A stretch of DNA of 64,000 bases, taken from the NCBI RefSeq assembly GCF_007874125.1, contig NZ_CP040128.1, forward strand, positions 310,001 through 374,000. The letters are read 5' to 3'. The stretch is from Noviherbaspirillum sp. UKPF54. Its GTDB lineage: Bacteria > Pseudomonadota > Gammaproteobacteria > Burkholderiales > Burkholderiaceae_D. Shown piece after piece: positions 53,824-64,000 of this stretch; positions within the stretch are counted from its first letter, which is position 1, and every line of letters begins with the position of its first letter. Under the pieces are notes generated by a model. That model had not been told where the DNA came from and did not search any database. It worked only from the letters and a program-made list of their open reading frames with translations. The position numbers and the translations under genes were made by a program.

Positions 53824-54750
53824 ATGCGGGTCAATCTGTGGGTGGGCAGTTGTGTTTTTCTTTCCGTACTGGGCGGATGCGGCGGAGGCGGCGGCGACGC
53901 GGTTCTGGTTCCCCTGCAAAACGCCGGCAATACATCCGGTACAAATGCTCCTGCCAATAATTCGGGCACGTCCGGCACCGGCGGCGTCGCCGAAACGGCG
54001 GGCGCCGCCAATACCGGCAGCGGCACGTCCGGCACAAGCGCCACGCCATCGGCTGGCGGCGGCACATCATCCGCCAATACCGGGAACACTTCATCCGGCA
54101 ATTCTGATACGACGGGTGCGACAAGCAGTTCCGGAACGACAACGCCTTCCACCGGCACGACCGACAGCGCACCGGTCGTCATTACTGCTGTCACTGCGCC
54201 GCAGGACGGGGCGACTCTGAACGGAAACGTGTTCCTGAAAATCGAGGGAACGAATATCCAGAACGCGGAATTACTGCCAGCAGGCGGATACACGCCCAGA
54301 CTCGGTGTCTTCGTGGTCGCGCCCGACCGCAGGTCGGCATCGCTGGTATTCAATACCACCACCATCCCGAACGGGACCTTGCGGGTGCGCATCAGCGCCT
54401 TCAACCTGCCGCCGGGGGCTGCCGGGGCGAGTGAAGTCGTTGCCATGGCGCCCCGCACCTGGCGCTTCGACAACCAGCCGCCGCCGTTCGGCACGCAAGA
54501 GGGGCGCGCGGCGCGCTGCCAGATGATGGGCTTCCCCTACACCGATCCGAGCGCGGACTTGCCAGTGGTATGCATCACGGGAACGCCGACCTCGACCCCG
54601 CCGCAGCAATGCTCCAACCTGGGAACCGGATACGGCAATCCGGAAGACTTGCTGCCCGTCTTAAGGAACAGCACGCCCGTTTCCAAGCTATATTGCGAAC
54701 CGGGCGCCAACGGCGGTGTCGTCAACACAGGTTGTGTGTGCCTGTCTTGA
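53824..54750 (+). CDS. Ig-like lipoprotein with a Ser/Gly/Thr-rich linker
   Basis: 308 residues from ATG 53824 with AGAGGA upstream. The lipobox is VLGGC (lipidated Cys near residue 18), followed by GGGGG. A linker of about 95 residues of Gly, Ser, Thr, Asn and Ala leads to an Ig-like beta domain (ITAVTAPQDGATLNGNVFLK, VVAPDRRSASLVFNTTTIPN, LRVRISAFNLPPGA). The C-terminal part has six cysteines, probably disulfides. Likely surface or outer-membrane anchored. The linker resembles the secreted pair at 12944-14084 in composition. Confidence 0.75.
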   Translation: MRVNLWVGSCVFLSVLGGCGGGGGDAVLVPLQNAGNTSGTNAPANNSGTSGTGGVAETAGAANTGSGTSGTSATPSAGGGTSSANTGNTSSGNSDTTGATSSSGTTTPSTGTTDSAPVVITAVTAPQDGATLNGNVFLKIEGTNIQNAELLPAGGYTPRLGVFVVAPDRRSASLVFNTTTIPNGTLRVRISAFNLPPGAAGASEVVAMAPRTWRFDNQPPPFGTQEGRAARCQMMGFPYTDPSADLPVVCITGTPTSTPPQQCSNLGTGYGNPEDLLPVLRNSTPVSKLYCEPGANGGVVNTGCVCLS

Positions 54751-54776
54751 CGGCGCCATCAGCGCCACCGGGCCTC

Positions 54777-56510
54777 TCAGTGAGGGGAGGATGATTGCCC
54801 GGCTGTCGCGAGCGATCCTGCCGTTTCGACGGCCTTGAACAGCCAGAGGCGTTCGTGCTGGTCGGACGGGCGGGCTCCTTCCCACACCAGCTTCCAGAGG
54901 CTGGTGTCGATATCGCGCGGCGGGGCGTCGGCCACGCCATCGATCAGCAACAAGTCGCAGTGATCGTCCGGCGCGATCTCCCGGCGCTGCGTATCGATGC
55001 CGAGGACATAGCGCAGCATGGCGCGTTCCGACTCGCCCAGCCCGGAACTGGCCATGCAACGATGACTGTAGGGCAGCGCGCTTTCCATCGATGCGAACAC
55101 CCCGCGATAGCTCTTGGCCGTGTCGATCCAGTCCAGCCACAAGGTTGCAACCAGCCCCCAGCACAGTGTGATTCCGGCGACCCAGTTGACCATGCCGCGC
55201 CCCTGGGCGCGCGGCTGGCGCGACGCCGCGTAGGCGACCGCAAGTATCAGCAGCGGCGCCATCGTGAGCGCATTGAAGTTCAGCTGCGGCCTGAAATCGA
55301 GAGGCAGGTAGCGGCCTATCGCCGACCAGCTGTCCGGCAGCGGGCCGCGCACCATGAGCCAGACCCAGATCGCGCCGACGGCAAATGCCAGCGACCCGAA
55401 CAGCAGGCGCGCGCTCCACGCCCACATGCGATCCACGCTGGCGGGAAGTGCAGCGACCGACGGGGCCGCCAGGATGCACAGCGGAGCCAGCAACGGCAGC
55501 GCGTAGTTGGGGCGGGCGGACGCCGATACCGCCAGCACCGCCATCAGCACCCCGAACAGGACCAGCGAAAACTGGAGCGGCGCGCTGTCCCGTATCGTCT
55601 TGCGCCGCTGCCAGAGCGTGAGCATGGCAAGCGGCAGGGCCGGGAAGGCAAACCAGGGCAAGGTCTCCTGCCAAAAACCGTCGGCATGCGGAGCGCCGAG
55701 CTGTTGCACGGAAAAACCGAGGAAGCGGCCGACGTTGTTCATCCAGAACCACTCCATGAACAGCGCGGGCGAACGCAGGTACAGCGCGGTCGGCCACAGC
55801 AGCAGCGCCGGCAACGCCACCAGCAGCGCCAGCGCCAAGGTGCGCAGGTAGGTGCGGCTACGCCAGTTTGCGAAGCAGGCTGGCAGCAGGATGGCGGTCA
55901 GTCCCAGTACGCCGGGGGCAAGCACGCCCTTGGACAGGAAACCGACGCCCACGCCGATGCCGAGCAGGAGGCCGCCAGCTTGCGAACGGGTACGCGCCAG
56001 CGCAAAACCGCACGATGCCAGCGCAAATCCGGTCAGCAGGGGGACGTCGGTCAACATCAGGTGGCTGTAGTAGACGGTGCCCAGGCAACCGAGCAGGGCC
56101 AGTACGCCCAGGCGGCCGATGCCGCGGCCCCAGCAGTGCCGGGCTGTCCATCCGAGCGCGCAGCAGGTGATCGTCATGAAAAAGCCTGTTGCCAGCCGGG
56201 CGCCATCGTGCAGCTGCAACCAGGGCGAAAACATCCAGGCGAAGCCGGCCGCGATCCAGTAGTAGAGCGGCGGCTTTTCCATGAACGGCTCACCGGCCAC
56301 CGTCGGCACTACCCAGTCGCCGCTCTCGAGCAAGTGGTGGATGATTCCGAAAATGTAGGTCTCATCCTGTTTCCAGGGATCGTGCCCGATCAGTCCCGGC
56401 AAAAGGAATGCAATGGCCAGGGCCAGTAGCGCCGGCATGCCGAGCTTCGGAACAGGCGCCGGTGCCTCGCGATCTGCGCTGCGCCGTATGCGGGAGGGAA
56501 AATCGAGCAT
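54777..56510 (-). CDS. ArnT/PMT-type (GT39) membrane glycosyltransferase
   Basis: 577 residues from ATG 56510; in-frame alternatives at 56597 and 56624 exist and none has a clear ribosome site. About 12 membrane helices. The first periplasmic loop has HDPWKQDETYIFGIIHHLLE, whose acidic residue is the catalytic type in this family, and FMEKPPLYYWIAAGFAWM, the ArnT hallmark. A soluble C-terminal part (ESERAMLRYVLGIDTQRREI) follows. Such enzymes move a sugar such as aminoarabinose from undecaprenyl phosphate to lipid A or another acceptor. No arn operon is adjacent, so the sugar is uncertain. Confidence 0.85.
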   Translation of the reverse strand: MLDFPSRIRRSADREAPAPVPKLGMPALLALAIAFLLPGLIGHDPWKQDETYIFGIIHHLLESGDWVVPTVAGEPFMEKPPLYYWIAAGFAWMFSPWLQLHDGARLATGFFMTITCCALGWTARHCWGRGIGRLGVLALLGCLGTVYYSHLMLTDVPLLTGFALASCGFALARTRSQAGGLLLGIGVGVGFLSKGVLAPGVLGLTAILLPACFANWRSRTYLRTLALALLVALPALLLWPTALYLRSPALFMEWFWMNNVGRFLGFSVQQLGAPHADGFWQETLPWFAFPALPLAMLTLWQRRKTIRDSAPLQFSLVLFGVLMAVLAVSASARPNYALPLLAPLCILAAPSVAALPASVDRMWAWSARLLFGSLAFAVGAIWVWLMVRGPLPDSWSAIGRYLPLDFRPQLNFNALTMAPLLILAVAYAASRQPRAQGRGMVNWVAGITLCWGLVATLWLDWIDTAKSYRGVFASMESALPYSHRCMASSGLGESERAMLRYVLGIDTQRREIAPDDHCDLLLIDGVADAPPRDIDTSLWKLVWEGARPSDQHERLWLFKAVETAGSLATAGQSSSPH

Positions 56511-56747
56511 ATGGGCTGTTTTGAACAGCAAGGCCCTGATGAAATGGCTGGCGGTTTTCCGGCCCAGGGGCGGCTGGTGCGACTGTTGTCCGTGCATAAA
56601 GTAAAAACGATTTCGGCGCTTCAAGGACTTGCGTCCTGGAAGCCGGCTAATTTACAAAAAGGAAGTGATAAATCAGAAGTGCCGCAATTCGACGGACAAA
56701 GGCCGGGAGCCGGAAACGTTGTCGTTATGCAACCGCCCGAATTATAG

Positions 56748-56777
56748 CGTTACAGATAGATACAAAACGTTACAAGC
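56748..56777 (+). promoter_or_regulatory. Three tandem 10-bp repeats with TACA in phase
   Basis: CGTTACAGAT, AGATACAAAA and CGTTACAAGC follow each other without gap, with TACA at the same position in each. Direct repeats at one helical turn are how OmpR-family response regulators bind. The site lies between the divergent GT39 gene and the lipoprotein gene. Confidence 0.35.
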
Positions 56778-56980
56778 GCGGAAAATTATTGGCTATGGAT
56801 AATGTTTTTTTCAACATTAGGAGCCGGCGCATAAGGACATGGAACTTTATGGAAAGCCGTTGTCTCTCCATAAAGAGAGGATGGAAGCAGCCTGTTTTTT
56901 CCGAATTGCCCAGTCCCGTTTCACGTCCTTGGCAAGGAGCGGGAAGCCGCATTGGCACGACTTCTGAAGGAGATATACCA

Positions 56981-57013
56981 ATGGATATTCGGACAGTCAC
57001 TGTGTTGCATTGA
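56981..57013 (+). CDS. 10-codon ORF with a very strong ribosome site
   Basis: ATG 56981 is preceded by GAAGGAGATATACCA, a near-copy of the strong phage-type Shine-Dalgarno leader, and encodes MDIRTVTVLH before TGA. It ends 33 bases before the lipoprotein start at 57047. It may be a leader peptide. The frame extends upstream to 56789 but without another ribosome site. Confidence 0.35.
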   Translation: MDIRTVTVLH

Positions 57014-57046
57014 CAGTTGTCCGTGACACACCGTTGGAGGTATATC

Positions 57047-57595
57047 ATGCGTGGCAGTTTGATTTCCGGATTGGCGCTGATGCTGTCGGCATGCGCCGTC
57101 ATTTCCGAATCCGGCACCGAGGAAAAGGTTTCTTTTGTGAACGACGGCGCCGGCCAAGCCCGGCAGCACGCCGTGTTAAAGCCGCACGGCGACGTGCCGC
57201 TGACGGTCGAATTCTCCTGTCCTACCAAGATCTTCAGCGCGATGACGTCGTTCTTCTACCCGTTGCCGCCCGTGGTCCCGGTCGGGTTCGTCAACAAGCA
57301 CGTTTCTTACCTGCACATCAGGGTGCCCCAGGACGCAGAACAAGCACTGCCGCGAATTCACATCACGACCTATGTCGGGCAGGCGGTTGCCGTGCCCGAT
57401 GCACCGAAGTCGCGGCGCATCGATGGCGGCATGACGGAACTGACCTATGCGCTGCCCAGCGACTGCGAGGCGCTCGACAACGGCACGCTGGAAATCGCCG
57501 GCTTTTCATACAGGAACAGGGACTACCCGGCATCGGCGGCGCGGCTGCAGTTCGACTCTAGGTTCAAGACGGTGGTCAGCTACGGGCTGGCTTGA
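57047..57595 (+). CDS. Lipoprotein of unknown function
   Basis: 182 residues from ATG 57047 with TTGGAGG upstream. The lipobox is LSAC (MRGSLISGLALMLSACAVIS). The mature part looks all-beta (VSYLHIRVPQDAEQALPRIH, ITTYVGQAVAVPDAPKSRRI) with two cysteines (EFSCPTK and PSDCEAL) that may pair. No domain recognised. The envelope location is inferred from the lipobox. Confidence 0.75.
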   Translation: MRGSLISGLALMLSACAVISESGTEEKVSFVNDGAGQARQHAVLKPHGDVPLTVEFSCPTKIFSAMTSFFYPLPPVVPVGFVNKHVSYLHIRVPQDAEQALPRIHITTYVGQAVAVPDAPKSRRIDGGMTELTYALPSDCEALDNGTLEIAGFSYRNRDYPASAARLQFDSRFKTVVSYGLA

Positions 57596-57727
57596 GGCGA
57601 AGAGGTATAGCGGGCGCACGGCGGACGCAAAATGTAACGGTTTCTTAACAATTATTTTCTGTAAGACAATAATGAAACGTGTAAAGTGAGCGGGTATCGC
57701 CATCCGCGCAGCGCTTCATCGTCCCCA

Positions 57728-58321
57728 ATGAAATTCGCCTTTCCCGTCGTCCTTTCCGCACTCTTATCGCTTGCTGCTCCCGCCTTCGCCAAGCCAATCT
57801 CACTGCTCGACGAGCTGAGCCAGGCGGTCCAGGCGCGCACCGACAAGGCGCCGGCCACGCCGCAGATCGAGACTGGGTTTTCGCCCGACGGCGATGCCGA
57901 GCGGCTTATCCTGAAGGTGATCAATTCCGCGACACGCGAGCTGCGCCTGGCAGCCTACTCGTTCACCTCGCCGAAAATCGTGCAGGCGCTCGTCAAGGCG
58001 AAAAAGCGCGGCGTGGACGTGCGCGTGGTGGTCGACGACAGCGCTCTGAAGTCGAAGTCCGGCGTCGCCGCGCTCAACCTGCTGGCGAACGCGCATATTC
58101 CGACCCGCACCAATGGCAAGTACGCGATTCACCACGACAAGTACATCATCGTCGACGACCAGCATGTGCAGACCGGCTCGTTCAACTACAGTCAGGCGGC
58201 GGCCAGTTCCAACAGCGAAAACGTGATCGTCGTCTGGCACAACCCGCAACTGGCGGCGTCCTATGCAAGGCATTGGGAGAGCCGTTACGCGGAGGGCAAG
58301 GAATTCAATTCGACGTACTAG
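57728..58321 (+). CDS. Secreted phospholipase D-family nuclease (Nuc-like)
   Basis: 197 residues from ATG 57728. The signal peptide is MKFAFPVVLSALLSLAAPAF with cleavage near AFA-K. A single HKD motif (HHDKYIIVDDQHVQTGSFNY) and ELRLAAYSFTSPKIVQALVK are those of Nuc endonucleases. These dimerise to form one active site and cut DNA without metal. Periplasmic DNA degradation is the expected role. Confidence 0.9.
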   Translation: MKFAFPVVLSALLSLAAPAFAKPISLLDELSQAVQARTDKAPATPQIETGFSPDGDAERLILKVINSATRELRLAAYSFTSPKIVQALVKAKKRGVDVRVVVDDSALKSKSGVAALNLLANAHIPTRTNGKYAIHHDKYIIVDDQHVQTGSFNYSQAAASSNSENVIVVWHNPQLAASYARHWESRYAEGKEFNSTY

Positions 58322-58387
58322 CGCCCACAAAAGGAATCAAGGAATTGCGAGGGCGACGATAGTTGTCTTTGGCAGAACGGCGCACGC

Positions 58388-60454
58388 TCACGGTCCTGCC
58401 CGGACTTCGGTCAAGCGTCCGGGCTGCGGCCACACGCCGCGTGCGATGGCGCGGCTGCCGTCGAACACCAGCCAGCTTTGTGCGCCGTAATGCGGCAGCG
58501 GACGCTGCAGCGCGCGCAATGCATTCGCGTCGGTTGCCGATACCACTGCGACCGGACTGGCGCCGGCGCTGCCGTGGAAAATCGTCCATACCTGCGCGCT
58601 GCCTTTGCCTGCCAGCTCCGGGGGGCGCGGCGGCAGGCCGGCGCGCATGAGGGCAGCATCGATATCGGCGTGCAGGCCGATGAGCATCAGCGGCTCCGTT
58701 CCGCTTTTGGCATCAACCGCCGCTGCCGGGCGCGGAGGGGTTTCGAACAGGCGGCGCGCGAGTGCATCAGCCGCTTCCCGCGCCTCCGGCGATGGCGTTA
58801 CGACCGCCAGGCGTGCCGGGCTGGCAATGAACCATTGCCGCAGGATCGGCGGCAGCTGGTCGGGGTCGAGCCTGCGCCAGACGCGCAGGTCGGGATCGAG
58901 GCGCACGCCGGCAGGCCGCGCGGGCACATCCAGCGTCACCGTTTCGCTGGCGCGCGCAACGTCGATCCAGCGCATTTCGGCATGATCTGCAAAAACAAGC
59001 TCGACCGGCAGATGCAGCGCATAGGCCGGAGCCGTCTGTTGCACGTTGAGCTGCATGCGATGCGTTCCCGCCTGGCTTGTTGCGCTGGCGGCGTCAATTT
59101 TCACTGCCGGTCCGCCTGCGCGCGTGAGCCATTGGCTGAAAAAGCCGGCCAGCGATTTACCGGACGCCCGCTCGAAGGCAATACGCAAGTCGTCCCAGCT
59201 CGCCCGCTTGAAGCGCTGGCTTTGCCAGAACGCGCGCACGCCCTTGTCGAATGCCTCCTCGCCGATGGCGTCGCGCAGCATCACGAACAGCATCGCCGAC
59301 TTGCCATAGCCGATGGCGGCTGCCGCGCCATGCGTGCGGGAGCGGAAACTGGCGAGCGTCTGCTGGTCTTGCGCGGGCACCGCCGCGAAATCGCGCAGCC
59401 AAGCCAGCCGCATTTCGCGCGCGGCCTCGGCTGATTCGCGCTCCTTGTAGGCGTAGTCGGCCATGAAGGTGGTGAGGCCTTCGCTCCAGTTGCCGCTGTC
59501 GTAATCGACGTACACGCCGTTGCCCCACCAGTTGTGCAATACCTCGTGGCCGAGCGAGGTGGCGCGGATGAACGGCAGCTTCAGCACGTCGGCGCCGAGA
59601 TAGGTCAGGCTGGGCATGCCGAACCCGGTCGGCAGCGGGTTGGCGACGATCGAAAATCCGGCGAAAGGATAGGCGCCGATCTGCCTGGAATAGCGTGCGA
59701 GATAGTGCGCCGTATCGTCGAGATAGCCGTCTGCCAAGCCGGGCATGGCGTCGAGCTCGGGCGTGAAGTACGTGCGCAGGCGCAGCGGCGCGGCGTCCGG
59801 GGCATCTGTCCGGGGCATCATCTTTTCGCGCACGATCCACGGGCCGGCCATGAGGTCGATGCCGTCAGCAGGTTGCGCGAACTCGAACGTGGCGCGATAG
59901 GATTTGGCTCCGTCGGCGGGCGCTTCCCGCTCCGACAGCAGGGTGCCGGGAACCAGCGCATGCTGGCCGGCCGGCACCGTGATCGTTACCCGATAGCTGA
60001 ACAGGGTGGCGGGCTGCGGATACCACGCGCCGCCCGCGGGCAGAAAGCTGCCTTCGCGCGACGCCATCGGCGGCAGGCTGCGCAGCACGCCGCGATGGTC
60101 CAGGCTGCGGTCCAGCGGCGGCAGTATGCCGCCGTATTTCAGCTGCAGCAGGCCGCCGCCGGGAGGCAACTGAACGCGCCAGCCGCGGAGCGCGCCGTTG
60201 CGGCCGGTGGGATGGAGTTCCAGCTTTTTGCCGCCGACCGCGGCTGCGGTTACTTGCAGCGATTCATGCAGCGCGAAGCGGAAATCGGCCGATGCGGGAA
60301 CCAGCTCGGCGAGCGCGTCGAAGCGGCGGGTGCCGGGATCGAGTTCGACCTGCAGTTGCAGCGCGGGCGCTGCCGCGCGCGCGGCTGCGCCGATCAGCAG
60401 GAAAAACAGGACGGCCAGCAGGCGGAAGGCGCAGCGCATTTTTCCTGCCTTCAT
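58388..60454 (-). CDS. M1-like zinc metallopeptidase, periplasmic
   Basis: 688 residues from ATG 60454; ATG 60439 has a better ribosome site. The signal peptide (LLAVLFFLLIGAAARAAAPA) leads to a beta-rich N-terminal domain. The catalytic zinc motif is HEVLHNWWGN followed by E in NWSEGLTTF. There are 17 residues between the motif and that Glu, against 18 in classical M1 enzymes, and GxMEN is replaced by GFGMPSLTYLG, so it is a divergent subgroup. The start overlaps the stop of the ChaN-PDZ gene by 4 bases. Confidence 0.82.
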   Translation of the reverse strand: MKAGKMRCAFRLLAVLFFLLIGAAARAAAPALQLQVELDPGTRRFDALAELVPASADFRFALHESLQVTAAAVGGKKLELHPTGRNGALRGWRVQLPPGGGLLQLKYGGILPPLDRSLDHRGVLRSLPPMASREGSFLPAGGAWYPQPATLFSYRVTITVPAGQHALVPGTLLSEREAPADGAKSYRATFEFAQPADGIDLMAGPWIVREKMMPRTDAPDAAPLRLRTYFTPELDAMPGLADGYLDDTAHYLARYSRQIGAYPFAGFSIVANPLPTGFGMPSLTYLGADVLKLPFIRATSLGHEVLHNWWGNGVYVDYDSGNWSEGLTTFMADYAYKERESAEAAREMRLAWLRDFAAVPAQDQQTLASFRSRTHGAAAAIGYGKSAMLFVMLRDAIGEEAFDKGVRAFWQSQRFKRASWDDLRIAFERASGKSLAGFFSQWLTRAGGPAVKIDAASATSQAGTHRMQLNVQQTAPAYALHLPVELVFADHAEMRWIDVARASETVTLDVPARPAGVRLDPDLRVWRRLDPDQLPPILRQWFIASPARLAVVTPSPEAREAADALARRLFETPPRPAAAVDAKSGTEPLMLIGLHADIDAALMRAGLPPRPPELAGKGSAQVWTIFHGSAGASPVAVVSATDANALRALQRPLPHYGAQSWLVFDGSRAIARGVWPQPGRLTEVRAGP

Positions 60455-61644
60455 GGATTCACCGGAAACTTGACGACGATGTCCAGCGCTTCGGCGCCGC
60501 GTCGTATGCGTATCGGCAGCCAGGTGCCGGCCGGCTGGCTTCGGACCGCCTGCGCCACTTGCGCTGCCGCCTTGACCGGCGCGCCGCCGACTTCCAGCAG
60601 GCGGTCGTCAGCCTTCAGCCCGGTTTGCTCGGCCAGGCTGCCGGCGCTGACGTCCACGATGCGTACCGCATCCCCGCTGTCGTCGAGCCGCACGCCGAGC
60701 CGCGGCGGGGCCTGCTTTTCCTGCGCCTGAGGCGGCAGCGTGAACACGGCGCTGGCCAGGCCGTTTCGGATCTCCTTGCAATCGGCGTCATGCTCCACGG
60801 CCAGCAACGCCCCCACGTTCCGTATTCCCAGGTCGCGCAACTGATGCGCCACGCCCCGGCCGAAACGCACGTGGCCGGCACCGATGATGCCCACGACCAG
60901 CGGCGCCGCGCCCGCCTGAGCCGGGCGCGCACGCTGCGCGAGCGCTTCCGCCATCGCCCTGTCCCAGGTCGTCTGCGATTCGACGAAACGGCGGAAGCCG
61001 GGATCGGAGGCGCGCACCTTGTCCTGTGCTTTGCCATGCGCGGCCAGGTGCATGCGGTAGATTTCGAGTAGAAAATTGCGGTAGTCATCCGATGGCGCCG
61101 CCGGTTTGCCCAAGCCTTCGCGCTGCGAATCCGGAACTGCATCCCAACCCTTTTCGCGCACTGCCTTGTTGAGTGCGTTTTCGACATTCAGCGCGATCAT
61201 CGGAATGCGGTTAAGCCGCGCAAACTGGAACAACGGCAGGTAGAGTTCAGGCGACGTATTCCACACCTTGCTCCAGTCCGACTGCTCCAGGAATTGCTTG
61301 ACCGTCAGCTCGCCCGCCACCCAGCGATCCAGCGCGGGCTGCACGCGGCGCGGGAACATCTCGAAGCCGATGACCATGTCCGGGCGCAATAGGTACAGGT
61401 CGGAAAGTACCTGCAATTGCCAGCGATGATGATCGGCGTCGTCATGGTATTCGCCCAGCAGGACGACATCGCGTTTGGCCATCTCGTCCATTACCTTGGC
61501 GGCAGAGATGGCGCCGGGCGTTTGTTGCTCCAGGCTTGTCCATGCGCTTGGACTCAAACAACCCGATGCCGCATGGGCGGCGGTCATGAGCGCCGCCAGG
61601 CAGGCCAGTACCGCTTTGGCGATTCGTAGACCGTTTGTCTGCAT
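60451..61644 (-). CDS. ChaN-family protein fused to a PDZ domain
   Basis: 397 residues. A signal peptide (AVLACLAALMTAAHAASGCL) with a Cys close by leads to the ChaN-type domain: RDVVLLGEYHDDADHHRWQL, DMVIGFEMFPRRVQPALDRW, IGAGHVRFGRGVAHQL. ChaN proteins bind haem and are linked to iron uptake. A C-terminal PDZ domain follows (RLGVRLDDSGDAVRIVDVSA, LKADDRLLEVGGAPVKAAAQ). It is translationally coupled to the M1-like peptidase, so the two probably work on the same envelope process. Confidence 0.88.
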   Translation of the reverse strand: MQTNGLRIAKAVLACLAALMTAAHAASGCLSPSAWTSLEQQTPGAISAAKVMDEMAKRDVVLLGEYHDDADHHRWQLQVLSDLYLLRPDMVIGFEMFPRRVQPALDRWVAGELTVKQFLEQSDWSKVWNTSPELYLPLFQFARLNRIPMIALNVENALNKAVREKGWDAVPDSQREGLGKPAAPSDDYRNFLLEIYRMHLAAHGKAQDKVRASDPGFRRFVESQTTWDRAMAEALAQRARPAQAGAAPLVVGIIGAGHVRFGRGVAHQLRDLGIRNVGALLAVEHDADCKEIRNGLASAVFTLPPQAQEKQAPPRLGVRLDDSGDAVRIVDVSAGSLAEQTGLKADDRLLEVGGAPVKAAAQVAQAVRSQPAGTWLPIRIRRGAEALDIVVKFPVNP

Positions 61645-61775
61645 GGTGTCTGACCCGATTCCGAGGATAGATTGAACTGCTTGAGTCCATCTATGATCGC
61701 ATCAGGCACGCTGGATTTCACATGACTTCCGTCAATCCACAGTAGCGCGGATACGCGCGGGAAGGGAACATCGAC

Positions 61776-61922
61776 ATGAGTCAACTATGGCGCTTGCAGG
61801 AAGGACGGCCGCGCAAGGAGCTCGGGGGCATGAAAAAAGACCGTTTCTTCGGCTTCATGGCGCCCCTTCGCGGGGCGATGTTTTTCGTGCAGCTGAATGC
61901 CGTCAAAGGAAGCGCCGAATAG
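61776..61922 (+). CDS. Possible 48-residue small protein
   Basis: ATG 61776 has GAAGGGA upstream and encodes MSQLWRLQEGRPRKELGGMK followed by KDRFFGFMAPLRGAMFFVQL and a short tail. It is basic and moderately hydrophobic at the C-terminal half. No family recognised; support is the ribosome site only. Confidence 0.3.
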   Translation: MSQLWRLQEGRPRKELGGMKKDRFFGFMAPLRGAMFFVQLNAVKGSAE

Positions 61923-61967
61923 CGCGAGATATACAACAAGTATTTCCGATGCCGGCCATGCCGGGCG

Positions 61968-62356
61968 TTATTTCAGCTCCCATTTAAATGAACGCGGCTT
62001 GGATTCGCCCGGACGATTGATGCGCAATTCCACCACGGAGGGCGGGGGCGTCAATGCATTGAAGCGCAGCACGCCCTTGCGATGATGCCCTCCGGGAGGA
62101 TCGGCCTGCCACGACACCGGAGACGCCTGCGCGCCATTGGCCGAAACAAGCACGGCACTCTTCAGTAAATCGTCGTTCAGCGGCTGCGTATGGGTATCGA
62201 AGGTGACATCGAATTCCCACGTCGAGCCGGCGAGGTTTTTCGGCGTCACTTTGACGGTCACTGCATTTTCATTGCTCGTTTGCGGCGCCGGGCCGGCGGC
62301 AGCATAGGCCCTACTCCATGCCGCGATAGCGGCCAGCAGGACGAAGGCGCGGAAAA

Positions 62357-62369
<13 letters not shown>
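61968..62369 (-). CDS. Periplasmic protein of unknown function next to a copper ATPase
   Basis: 133 residues from ATG 62369; the longer frame is the ATPase region in another phase. The signal peptide ([20 protein letters not shown]) leads to a beta-rich domain: [40 protein letters not shown] and [20 protein letters not shown], which includes His-His. It starts inside the end of the P-type ATPase gene (13-base overlap), so it is coupled to copper export. A metal-binding role is inference. Confidence 0.7.

Positions 62370-64000
<1,631 letters not shown>

Larger units (their letters stand above)
56511..57046. other. Divergent regulatory region
   Basis: About 535 bases between the GT39 gene and the lipoprotein. 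It contains the three 10-bp repeats at 56748-56777 and the 10-codon ORF at 56981-57013. The stretch 56690-56830 is AT-rich. Overlapping frames on the minus strand at 56770-57228 have no support. Confidence 0.5.

Noticed and set aside
54795..56429. A 544-codon plus-strand frame opposite the GT39 transferase
   Set aside because: Gln/Arg/Gly-rich shadow of a membrane protein gene.

Overview
The window is a GC-rich bacterial chromosome segment, most likely from a betaproteobacterium of the order Burkholderiales, and probably the family Oxalobacteraceae (Herbaspirillum/Noviherbaspirillum type). That placement rests on protein families typical of the group (a DUF2863-type protein, a DUF3079-type protein, HopJ-like and PilJ-sensor proteins, AMP nucleosidase, a second EF-G), on the codon bias and on the density of c-di-GMP proteins. 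It is an inference without a database search. Genes lie on both strands. I saw no rRNA, tRNA, CRISPR array or prophage.

Region 0-17 kb: a truncated membrane protein (probably a diguanylate cyclase), an ATP-grasp enzyme, a chemoreceptor with a C-terminal CheR/CheB tether, a chalcone-isomerase-like periplasmic protein, and a tiny DUF3096-like membrane protein. Next comes a string of six hairpins that looks like an unannotated small RNA (about 5158-5365). Then follow a CHASE sensor lacking an output domain, an ElyC/YdcF protein, a DsbA/FrnE oxidoreductase, a PAS-PAS-GAF-GGDEF-EAL protein, a secreted lipase resembling thermoalkalophilic family I.5, two tandem Ser/Gly-rich secreted paralogues, and a clsB-ybhN cardiolipin synthase operon followed by an FRG-domain gene.

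Region 17-25 kb looks accessory. It holds a two-gene module whose small first product ends in Gly-Gly, a methyltransferase, and a run of small-molecule-modifying genes (SnoaL, SRPBCC, GDCCVxC, GT1 glycosyltransferase, EthD, VOC, GNAT). It ends with an IS3-family (IS407-like) element, 23540-24784, inserted with a 4-bp TGGG duplication into a gene with a HEPN-like R-x4-H motif. The broken gene can be rebuilt in frame.

Region 25-41 kb: an ABC exporter operon (ATPase, FtsX-type permease, HlyD adaptor) with a well-placed FNR/ANR-like box, BON/SRPBCC and PEBP proteins, a HopJ protein, YjdM, a double-HD (HD-GYP) phosphodiesterase, a secreted PilJ-type sensor domain, a fatty acid hydroxylase divergent from an AraC regulator, an HDOD protein, mscL with a terminator-like leader, and an FUSC transporter gene broken by a frameshift in a G5 run.

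Region 41-64 kb: a second multi-PAS GGDEF-EAL protein, a KefB/C antiporter, AMP nucleosidase, a second EF-G, a metal/FmdE-like operon behind a perfect 11-1-11 palindrome (NsrR-like), DUF3079 and DUF2863 proteins, an Ig-like lipoprotein, an ArnT-type GT39 transferase, a second lipoprotein preceded by a strong-RBS 10-codon ORF, a PLD nuclease, an M1-like peptidase translationally coupled to a ChaN-PDZ protein, and a copper P-type ATPase cut by the right edge that carries an extra C-terminal membrane domain.

Themes are c-di-GMP signalling (at least three proteins, probably four), envelope and secretion functions, metal and possibly nitrosative or oxygen stress, and one mobile-element-scarred accessory region. 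The strongest candidates for undescribed biology are the hairpin-array RNA, the Gly-Gly small protein with its partner, the tandem Ser/Gly secreted paralogues and the IS-inactivated HEPN-like gene.
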